From: Verrucomicrobiota bacterium
Lineage (GTDB): Bacteria; Verrucomicrobiota; Verrucomicrobiia; Opitutales; Opitutaceae
Length of the DNA: 5,676 nucleotides
NCBI GenBank assembly: GCA_023426435.1
Contig: JAFAAS010000132.1
Coordinates: 1 to 5,676 of the forward strand
Reading direction: 5' to 3'
Below the pieces are notes generated by a model that ran no database searches, was not told the DNA's origin, and saw nothing but the letters and a program-made list of their open reading frames with translations. The translations under genes were made by a program, and so were the position numbers. Shown here one piece after another: positions 1-5,148 of the stretch (position 1 is its first letter; every line of letters begins with the position of its first letter).

Positions 1-16
1 GCGCTATTCTCCTCCC

Positions 17-358
17 ATGGCAAACATCCCTCTCCCTCCGCGCCCCAGCGCCCCCGCATCCACATTCCCGCTCTCCATCGATCCCGCCGCGCCCGAAAGC
101 ACCGTGAGCAAATCGATCCTCCGCGAGGACAACGCCCGCGTCACCCTCTTCAGCTTCGCCGCCGGCCAGGAGCTCACCCCCCACACCAACCGCCGCCGCG
201 CCCTCGTCCAAATTCTCTCCGGCTCGTGCGAATTCTTCTACAACGACACCTGGCAGCGCCTCGACGCCGGCACGCTCCTCCACCTCCCGCCGGACCACCT
301 TCACGCCGTCCGCGCGCCCGAGCCTTTCACCATGCTCCTCATCCTCTGCTCCGAATAA
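17..358 (+). CDS. Small cupin-domain protein
   Basis: This 113-residue protein is a single small cupin beta-barrel with a short Pro/Ala-rich N-terminus. Cupin motif 1 is visible as G50-QELTPH56-T-N58 followed by ALVQILSG to about residue 69. Motif 2 is AGTLLHLPPDHLHAV, with H94 and H96. The usual motif 1 HxH is HTN here and its glutamate is not evident, so the metal site has fewer canonical ligands than in classical cupins. No signal peptide or membrane segment is seen, so it is probably cytosolic. It ends 23 bases before the DUF2249 gene on the same strand and is probably co-transcribed with it. Small cupins of this kind often act as sensors or metal-binding accessory proteins near DUF2249 and hemerythrin-type genes (family knowledge). 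The substrate is unknown. The ATG lacks a Shine-Dalgarno sequence but is the only sensible start, lying just inside the window. Confidence 0.85.
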   Translation: MANIPLPPRPSAPASTFPLSIDPAAPESTVSKSILREDNARVTLFSFAAGQELTPHTNRRRALVQILSGSCEFFYNDTWQRLDAGTLLHLPPDHLHAVRAPEPFTMLLILCSE

Positions 359-381
359 CCTTCAACCATCGCACCCATTTT

Positions 382-909
382 ATGGATACAACCACCACCC
401 CCGCCACCAACGACCCCGCGCGCTTCGACGTGCGCGTCATCTCCTGCCGCGAAAAACACGCGCTCATCTTCCAACGCTGGGCCGGCCTCGCCGTCGGCGA
501 ACACTTCGTCCTGGTCAACGACCACGACCCTATCCCGCTCTACTACCAGTTCGCCGCGCAATTCCCCGACGCCTTCACCTGGGAATACCTCGTCGAGGGC
601 CCCGAAGAATTCCAGGTCAAGATCACCCGCACCGCCGCCACCGCGCCCGTCGAGCTTCGCCCGCCCACCGGCGGCTGCGGCTCCGCCCGCAAAAACGCCG
701 GCGCCCTCCTCGATGTCCGCGGACTCGAGCCGCCGGAACCGATGATGCACATCATGTCCGCCCTCGAGAACACGCCCATCGGCGGACAACTCCGCGCCCT
801 CACCGATCGCCGCCCCGTCCACCTCCTCGCCGAGCTCGACGCCCGCGGCATCCGCCACGCCTCCCACGAACAACCCGACGGCTCCTGGCTCAACACCTTC
901 ACCCGCTAG
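382..909 (+). CDS. Tandem DUF2249-domain protein
   Basis: The 175-residue protein contains two DUF2249 domains. The first (about residues 15-83) has the typical signature VNDHDPIPLYYQF (H48, D49, P50), then FTWEYLVEGPEEFQVKI. The second (about 109-175) begins LDVRGLEPPEPMMHIMSAL and has DRRPVHLLAEL where HDP-PL is expected, then DGSWLNTFTR. A linker with a Gly-rich TGGCGS segment (C99) joins them; C22 and C99 are the only cysteines. DUF2249 is a small cytosolic alpha/beta domain, thought to resemble TusA/SirA proteins, and is often found beside nitric-oxide, hemerythrin or cytochrome-oxidase genes. Its biochemical role is not established. The ATG at 382 was chosen because upstream codons in the same frame overlap the cupin gene and read as out-of-frame Arg/Pro-rich sequence. 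No Shine-Dalgarno sequence is seen. It lies between the cupin and the membrane protein and is probably in one operon with them. Confidence 0.88.
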   Translation: MDTTTTPATNDPARFDVRVISCREKHALIFQRWAGLAVGEHFVLVNDHDPIPLYYQFAAQFPDAFTWEYLVEGPEEFQVKITRTAATAPVELRPPTGGCGSARKNAGALLDVRGLEPPEPMMHIMSALENTPIGGQLRALTDRRPVHLLAELDARGIRHASHEQPDGSWLNTFTR

Positions 910-913
910 GTGG

Positions 914-935
914 AGCCCGACGTCCCCGTCGGGCT
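914..935. repeat. GC-rich inverted repeat 1
   Basis: The arms AGCCCGAC (914-921) and GTCGGGCT (928-935) are perfectly complementary over 8 bp around the 6-base loop GTCCCC. It starts four bases after the DUF2249 stop codon. Only TT follows on the + strand, so it is not a classical intrinsic terminator, though it may stabilise the upstream mRNA or attenuate read-through. It looks like a REP-type extragenic palindrome; that classification is inference. Confidence 0.6.
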
Positions 936-961
936 TGCCCCAAGGTAAAGCAAATTGGCCT

Positions 962-979
962 GCCCCGACTTGTCGGGGC
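962..979. repeat. GC-rich inverted repeat 2
   Basis: The arms GCCCCGAC (962-969) and GTCGGGGC (972-979) are complementary. Sterically this gives a 7-bp stem with the 4-base loop CTTG. The inner CGAC/GTCG is shared with inverted repeat 1, located 26 bases upstream. The two may form one paired element of the BIME kind. No T-run follows, so a terminator role is weakly supported. Confidence 0.55.
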
Positions 980-1039
980 CTCCGCCGAGCCGTCGCGCAC
1001 CGTCGACGCCTCCGCCCTCCACCACGCCCGCGTCCCACC

Positions 1040-2359
1040 ATGTTCCCGACCTCCCCTCACCACTCCCCGCTCGCCGCCGGCGCCACCATCCCGCTTTCCT
1101 TCATCTTCGCCGGCCTCCTCGCCGCCTTCGCGTCGACCACCGCACTCGTCGTTTTCCCCGACACACTCGCGCTGCCGCACCTGCACATGCACGTCGTCGC
1201 CTTCGCGCACGCTTGGCTTCTCGCCGCACTCCTCACGATCTGCTTCGGCGCCGTTTACCAACTCCTTCCGGTCCTCGCCAACACCGGCTTCACCGGACCC
1301 CGCCAGGCCTGGACCCACCTCGCGCTCCATCTCACGGGCAGCGCCACCATGATCGCCGGTTTCCTCCGCGGCGACCTGCTCCTCGTCGCCTTCGGCGGCA
1401 CCGCCGTCTCCCTCGGCGTCGCGCTCTTCTCCGCCAATATCCTTCGCACGCTCCGTTCCGCCCCGCGCCTCGATCCCATCCTCCTCGCCTTCGCCGCCGC
1501 CGCCGCGTGGCTCGTCCTCACCGTCGCCGCCGGACTCCTCCTCGCGCTCAATCTTCGCTTCGCCTGGTGGAATCTCGACGTCCTCGCCCTCCTCCGCGCG
1601 CACGCCCACGCCGGCGTCGCCGGCTTCTTCGTCACCCTCACGCAAGGCGCCATGTTCCGCCTCGTCCCCATGTTCACCCTCGCCGGCCCGCCCAACCTCC
1701 GCCGCGTCGGTCTCGCTCTCACGTCCTCCCAACTCGGACTCCTCCTTCTCGTCTCCGCCCTCGCCCTCAACCTCACCGTTCTCTCGATCATCGGCACCGG
1801 CCTGCTCCTCGGATCCTTCCTCCTGTCCGCCATCGAGCTCCGCCGCATCCTCGCCACACGAAAAAAGAAACTCCTCGAACCCGGACTCCGCGGCTTCTTC
1901 GCCGGACTCGCCCTCCTCGTCGTCTCCGCTCTTGGCGGCACCGCGCTCGCCCTCGCCCACGACAACCTTCGCGCCGCTCTCGCCTACGGCGTCGTCGCCA
2001 TCCTCGGCGGTGTTCTCGCCCTCGTCCAAGGCATGCTCTGCAAAATCATCCCGTTCCTCGTATGGATGCGCGTTTACGGCCCGCGGGTCGGACGCCAGCG
2101 CACGCCCGTCGCCGCCGCCCTCGGCCGCCCCAACTGCGAACGTCTCTGGCTCCTCGCCCACGTCTCCGGCACCGTCGTGCTCGCCGTCGGCACGCTCACC
2201 GCCCATCCGCTCACCCTCACCTTCGGCTCACTCCTTTTCGGCGCCGGTCAACTCTCGCTCGCCCTCAGCCTCTCGTCCGCCGCCCGCCATCTCTGGCGTG
2301 CCGACGCCCCGCAACCTCTCCCCACCCCGTTCAACCGCGCCCAACCCGCCGCCTCATGA
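1040..2359 (+). CDS. Polytopic membrane protein, heme-copper oxidase subunit I-like / NnrS-like
   Basis: This 439-residue integral membrane protein has roughly ten to twelve hydrophobic helices. Three similar segments recur: H49-M-H51 and H57 followed by G70-AVYQLLP77-VL; H188-A-H190 followed by G203-AMFRLVP210-MF; and a histidine-free copy ending G331-MLCKIIP338-FL. H57 and H190 each lie 13 residues before the motif glycine, a spacing that suggests true internal repeats. HxH plus G-x-x-(Y/F)-x-x-x-P patterns occur in stand-alone membrane proteins annotated as cbb3/NorB-like subunit I or NnrS-like, but the full ligand set of a real oxidase is not evident. Heme or copper binding is therefore only a possibility. 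The ATG at 1040 was preferred over an upstream TTG at 935, because the extra 35 residues are Arg/Pro-rich and the TTG falls in a hairpin arm. The stop overlaps the next gene as ATGA, implying translational coupling to the DUF59 protein. Confidence 0.8.
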   Translation: MFPTSPHHSPLAAGATIPLSFIFAGLLAAFASTTALVVFPDTLALPHLHMHVVAFAHAWLLAALLTICFGAVYQLLPVLANTGFTGPRQAWTHLALHLTGSATMIAGFLRGDLLLVAFGGTAVSLGVALFSANILRTLRSAPRLDPILLAFAAAAAWLVLTVAAGLLLALNLRFAWWNLDVLALLRAHAHAGVAGFFVTLTQGAMFRLVPMFTLAGPPNLRRVGLALTSSQLGLLLLVSALALNLTVLSIIGTGLLLGSFLLSAIELRRILATRKKKLLEPGLRGFFAGLALLVVSALGGTALALAHDNLRAALAYGVVAILGGVLALVQGMLCKIIPFLVWMRVYGPRVGRQRTPVAAALGRPNCERLWLLAHVSGTVVLAVGTLTAHPLTLTFGSLLFGAGQLSLALSLSSAARHLWRADAPQPLPTPFNRAQPAAS

Positions 2360-2673
2360 ACACCACCGCCGCGCTCACCACCGAAACCATCTGGGCCACA
2401 CTCGCCACGATCCTCGATCCCGAATTCGGCCTCAACATCGTCGACATGGGCCTCGTTTACGACGTGCAGCTCGACGGCTCCAACGTCACCGTCGCCATGA
2501 CCCTCACGACGCCCTCCTGCCCCGCGGGCGACATGATTTTCGACGGCGCCCGCGCCGCCCTCGCCACCCTCCCCGGCATCGGCGAAGTCCGCATCAATCT
2601 CGTCTGGGACCCCGCCTGGAACACCAACATGCTCACCGAAGACGCCCGCCGCTTCCTCGGCTGGACCAAGTAA
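2356..2673 (+). CDS. DUF59 / MIP18-family iron-sulfur assembly factor (PaaD/SufT-like)
   Basis: The 105-residue protein is a single DUF59 domain. Visible hallmarks are DPEFGLNIVDMGLVYDV (D21-P22-E23), the MTLTTPSCPAGD segment with the conserved C55, and the closing VRINLVWDPAWNTNMLTEDA (D85, P86, W88). DUF59 proteins such as SufT, PaaD and eukaryotic MIP18/CIA2 help mature or insert Fe-S clusters in target proteins in the cytosol, with the conserved cysteine important for function (family knowledge). The length is typical of a stand-alone domain, without the zinc-binding C-terminus of full PaaD. Its ATG overlaps the stop of the membrane gene by four bases, so the two are almost certainly translated from one mRNA. 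A plausible role is maturation of a metalloprotein belonging to the same module; the client is not visible in this window. Confidence 0.9.
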   Translation: MNTTAALTTETIWATLATILDPEFGLNIVDMGLVYDVQLDGSNVTVAMTLTTPSCPAGDMIFDGARAALATLPGIGEVRINLVWDPAWNTNMLTEDARRFLGWTK

Positions 2674-2683
2674 CTCAATGTAG

Positions 2684-2705
2684 GGCGGGGTCACCCGACC
2701 CCGCC
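2684..2705. terminator. Hairpin after the DUF59 gene, possible bidirectional terminator or REP-like palindrome
   Basis: The arms GGCGGGGT (2684-2691) and ACCCCGCC (2698-2705) form a perfect 8-bp stem around the loop CACCCG, ten bases after the DUF59 stop. The + strand then reads GCCCC and three T, a weak tail for an intrinsic terminator. It lies between convergent genes, so it could stop transcription from either side. Its style (8-bp GC stem, 6-base loop) matches the hairpin at 914-935, so a dispersed palindrome is an equally good reading. Confidence 0.5.
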
Positions 2706-2710
2706 GCCCC

Positions 2711-2738
2711 TTTCGCGTCCTTCCGCGTGTTTAGCGGG
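2711..2738. repeat. Degenerate ~10-bp TTTCGCG-type repeat
   Basis: Three consecutive blocks, TTTCGCGTCC, TTCCGCGTGT and TTAGCGGG, show an imperfect 10-bp period. The segment is non-coding and sits between convergent genes. From memory, strings of this kind recur between genes in Verrucomicrobiota; that is not checked here. The related segment at 5101-5130 in the other intergenic gap supports a dispersed origin. Confidence 0.5.
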
Positions 2739-2791
2739 AGGCTTCAACCCACCTCCCCTTCCAGTTGCGACCCGGTTTTTGAACGTTCCCT

Positions 2792-2819
2792 GGATCTTGG
2801 ATCTTGGTCCTTGGAGCTT
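2792..2819. repeat. Four-copy 7-bp tandem repeat
   Basis: Four abutting heptamers are read directly: GGATCTT, GGATCTT, GGTCCTT and GGAGCTT. Copies 1 and 2 are identical; copies 3 and 4 each differ from them at two positions. The array lies nine bases from the stop codon of the leftward dsbD-type gene and is non-coding. It may be a simple-sequence expansion or a piece of a dispersed element. Confidence 0.65.
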
Positions 2820-2827
2820 CTCCCAAC

Positions 2828-4993
2828 CTACCCTTCCCGCACCGCCTCCAACACGATCCCCGGCGTCAACAGCTCCGGCAAAATCACCGGCTCCGCCGCA
2901 CCCGGTTTCCAAATCAAATTAAACGGCACCGCTGACCGCTCATACTTCGCCAGCTCCGCCGTGATCCGCGGATCCTTGTTCGTCCAATCCGCGCGCAACG
3001 TCGCCACGTTCTTCTCGGCAAATTCCTTCAACACGTCGTCCGAACCGAACACGACTTTCTTGTTCGTCTGACACGTGAAACACCACCGCGCCGTGAAATC
3101 CACATACACGACGCGCCCCTCCGCCCGCAGTCTCTCCACCGCCTCCGGACTCCACGGCTCCCACGTCACGCCGCCCGACACCACCGTCGCCCCCGCACCC
3201 TGCACCGCCGCCGACGCCTTCGGCCACCCCAGCCACAAGCCTCCCGCGCCCACCACCACCAGCGCCGCCACCCCAAAACGCCTCCGCCCGCTCGACGCAC
3301 CCGGCGCCGTCCAACGTCCATAAAACCACACGCCCATCGCCACCAGCACGAGCCCTAGCAACAAATACTGCAGCCCTTCCTCGTTCACCTGCCCCGCCAG
3401 CACCCAAATCAAGTATCCAACCGTCGCATACAGGGGAACCGCCATGAACTGCTTGAACGTTTCCATCCACGCGCCGGGCCGCGGCAGCACCTTCACCGCC
3501 TGCGGAAAAGCCGACAACAACAGGTAGGGCGTCGACAACCCGATCGCGATCGCCGTGAAGATCGCAAACGACTCCACCGTCGACAACGCCAGCGCCGCTC
3601 CCAGCGCCGGCGCGAGAAACGGCGCCGAGCACGGCGTCGCCACCACGGTCGCCAGAACGCCCGTGAAAAACGATCCCGCGTAGCCCGACTTCGTCTGCAA
3701 CTCCCCGCCAATCGCCGTCGCCCGCAGCCCAAACTCGAACACGCCGCTCATGTTCAAAGCGAACACCAGCAGCAACACCGCCAGCGCATACACAAACGCC
3801 GGCGACTGCAGTTGAAACCCCCACCCCAGCTCCGCTCCGCCTGCCCGCAAAATCGCCAGCACCGCCGCCAGCGACCAAAACGACAGCAACACGCCCAGCG
3901 TGAAGACCAAGCCGTGCGCCACGATCTTCCCGCGCTCATGCCCCGCCTGGTTCACGAAGCCGAGTATCTTGATTCCCAATACAGGGAACACGCACGGCAT
4001 CAGGTTCAAAATCAACCCGCCCACGAACGCCAACAACAGCGTCCCCGCCAATCCGCTCGTCGATCCGACCCCGCCTCCACCGCCACCCACCTCCCCGCCT
4101 CTCGCCGCACTCGCCGCACCCGCCCGCGCCGGTTCGCCCAACGCCGCATTCACCACCATCCCGCGCATCTTCCCGCCCGCGAGCCACCCCTCGCTCGCCG
4201 TGATCACGCCTTTCAAATGCGTCGCCTCCTGCGACGCATCCGCCGCGATCGGCGCCCGAATCGTGTATCCGCCATCTGGATTCGCCTGCACCTCCTGCGG
4301 CAAATCGTAAGCCACCAGATTGTCCTCCGCGAACACATGCAGCTCCCCCGGCGCATGCCCGCCCGCCTTCCCGCCCGCCGGCGTCACCGTCACCACAATC
4401 GTCTTCCCGTCCTTCCGCGCCGACACCGCCCACTCGTCCAGCACCCGCGGCATCTCCGCCAGCGTCGCCGCGATCTCTTCCCCAAATCGCACATCCCGCT
4501 GCGGCGTCTCGCCGCGCACCGGCAGCGTCAAACTCACCTCCTGATCTCCCGGAATGCACACATCCGCGCACATCAACCAACTCGCATGCGCCTTCAGCTC
4601 CACCGTGCCTCCCACCGCCAAATCCTTCGGCGGCGTGATCGTCACCGGCAGATACGTCACCCCTTCATAACCATTCCCCATCACCGTCCCCTTGCTGTCT
4701 TTCAACACCACCGGCGTCGGCCACTGAATCTCCCCCGCCTCAAATCCTTCCGGCAGCGTCCACTCCAGCGAGGTCGGATAACCCGTCCCCGGATTGATCC
4801 AATACGTGTGCCAGTGCGCATCATGCTCCAACCGCAGCGCCACCGTGAACGCCCGCCCCGGCTGAATCGACTGCTCCGCCGCCACCAATGTCGCCTTCAC
4901 ATGCTGCGGCGCCCCCGCGAAAGCAGCTTCCGCCACCTGCGCAAATACAGGCAACAAACCGACCCAAAACGCGATGCGACGAAGCAACTTCAT
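2828..4993 (-). CDS. dsbD: Thiol:disulfide interchange protein, DsbD/ScsB type
   Basis: This 721-residue inner-membrane reductase passes electrons from cytosolic thioredoxin to periplasmic thiol proteins. Residues 1-23 or so are a signal peptide (MKLLRR, then a hydrophobic core ending near AEA). A periplasmic domain (about 30-285) carries C142 and C146 in SWLMCADVCIPG. A Gly-rich linker (about 299-314) leads into some eight membrane helices (about 315-591), with C334 in NLMPCVFPVLGIK and C455 in VVATPCSAPFLAPAL. A C-terminal thioredoxin domain has WCFTC (C638, C641). All three redox pairs are intact. The protein is longer than E. coli DsbD (565 residues), and its C-x3-C N-domain with CIPG resembles the ScsB-like branch. 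Such proteins support cytochrome c maturation, disulfide isomerisation or copper tolerance. An in-frame ATG four codons upstream (5005) is possible; 4993 was chosen because it gives the cleaner Lys/Arg-led signal peptide. Neither start has a Shine-Dalgarno sequence. Confidence 0.95.
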   Translation of the reverse strand: MKLLRRIAFWVGLLPVFAQVAEAAFAGAPQHVKATLVAAEQSIQPGRAFTVALRLEHDAHWHTYWINPGTGYPTSLEWTLPEGFEAGEIQWPTPVVLKDSKGTVMGNGYEGVTYLPVTITPPKDLAVGGTVELKAHASWLMCADVCIPGDQEVSLTLPVRGETPQRDVRFGEEIAATLAEMPRVLDEWAVSARKDGKTIVVTVTPAGGKAGGHAPGELHVFAEDNLVAYDLPQEVQANPDGGYTIRAPIAADASQEATHLKGVITASEGWLAGGKMRGMVVNAALGEPARAGAASAARGGEVGGGGGGVGSTSGLAGTLLLAFVGGLILNLMPCVFPVLGIKILGFVNQAGHERGKIVAHGLVFTLGVLLSFWSLAAVLAILRAGGAELGWGFQLQSPAFVYALAVLLLVFALNMSGVFEFGLRATAIGGELQTKSGYAGSFFTGVLATVVATPCSAPFLAPALGAALALSTVESFAIFTAIAIGLSTPYLLLSAFPQAVKVLPRPGAWMETFKQFMAVPLYATVGYLIWVLAGQVNEEGLQYLLLGLVLVAMGVWFYGRWTAPGASSGRRRFGVAALVVVGAGGLWLGWPKASAAVQGAGATVVSGGVTWEPWSPEAVERLRAEGRVVYVDFTARWCFTCQTNKKVVFGSDDVLKEFAEKNVATLRADWTNKDPRITAELAKYERSAVPFNLIWKPGAAEPVILPELLTPGIVLEAVREG

Positions 4994-5057
4994 GGCGGCA
5001 AACATGTGGAGTCTGACGCACGAGGCAAAGCCAGGGTGCCAAAAACCATCGCCCCTT

Positions 5058-5071
5058 CACGTAACAACGTG
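5058..5071. promoter_or_regulatory. Small palindrome, possible operator
   Basis: CACGT (5058-5062) and ACGTG (5067-5071) form a perfect inverted repeat around AACA, 65 bases upstream of the longer possible dsbD start. The size and symmetry would suit a dimeric regulator, but 5-bp arms are common by chance and no second copy is seen in the window. Confidence 0.2.
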
Positions 5072-5100
5072 GAGAGCGCGCTCCGTCCCCGCCGGTTCCG

Positions 5101-5130
5101 TTTTGCACCTTCTGCGCCTCTTTGCGGCCA
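5101..5130. repeat. Degenerate ~9-bp TTNTGCGCC-type repeat
   Basis: The blocks TTTTGCACC, TTCTGCGCC and TCTTTGCGG follow each other, ending in CCA. This is an imperfect 9-10-bp period like that at 2711-2738. It lies between two leftward genes, 18 bases downstream of the Mpv17-like stop codon. I take it as a member of a dispersed extragenic repeat; this is inference. Confidence 0.45.
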
Positions 5131-5148
5131 ACCTCCGCCCCTCCCCCG

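Larger units (their letters stand above)
910..1039. other. Intergenic segment with two GC hairpins
   Basis: This 130-base gap separates the DUF2249 gene from the membrane-protein gene. It is unusual beside the 23-base gap and the 4-base overlap elsewhere in the block. It holds two inverted repeats (listed separately) joined by a less GC-rich stretch at about 943-957. The rest, 980-1039, is C-rich sequence with no recognisable ORF, promoter or ribosome-binding site. The hairpins could act as an attenuator, an mRNA-stabilising element or a dispersed palindromic repeat; the sequence alone does not decide. Confidence 0.6.
5006..5148. other. Intergenic region upstream of dsbD
   Basis: This 143-base gap separates two leftward genes and should hold any promoter of the dsbD-type gene. 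I see no convincing -35/-10 pair. It contains the palindrome at 5058-5071, a 10-bp self-complementary GAGCGCGCTC at 5074-5083 and the degenerate repeat at 5101-5130. No ORF in it looks real. Confidence 0.5.

Noticed and set aside
226..381. Upstream extension of the DUF2249 gene into the cupin gene
   Set aside because: It is the out-of-frame Arg/Pro-rich reading of the cupin gene, and the DUF2249 signature starts after the ATG at 382.
935..1039. TTG start giving 35 more residues to the membrane protein
   Set aside because: The extra sequence is Arg/Pro-rich, overlaps both hairpins and has no ribosome-binding site. The ATG at 1040 directly precedes the first hydrophobic segment.
899..2206. Long leftward open frame opposite the membrane-protein gene
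   Set aside because: Its translation is Glu/Gly/Ala-rich low-complexity sequence, as expected for the complement of a C-ending-codon gene. The opposite strand encodes a coherent membrane protein with conserved motifs.
955..2355. In-frame extension upstream of the DUF59 start
   Set aside because: It reads as Arg/Pro-rich shadow sequence of the membrane gene. The real protein begins at the overlapping ATG at 2356.
2736..2757. Inverted repeat GGGAGG / CCTCCC with a 10-base loop
   Set aside because: Six bases of purine/pyrimidine complementarity are expected by chance in such skewed DNA, and it overlaps the end of the periodic repeat.
2781..2788. Palindrome GAACGTTC
   Set aside because: An isolated 8-bp palindrome between convergent genes, with no promoter nearby to regulate.
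5031..5068. Possible sigma-70 promoter for dsbD (TTGTTA on the - strand)
   Set aside because: A -35-like hexamer exists, but about 17 bases downstream there is no TATAAT-like sequence.
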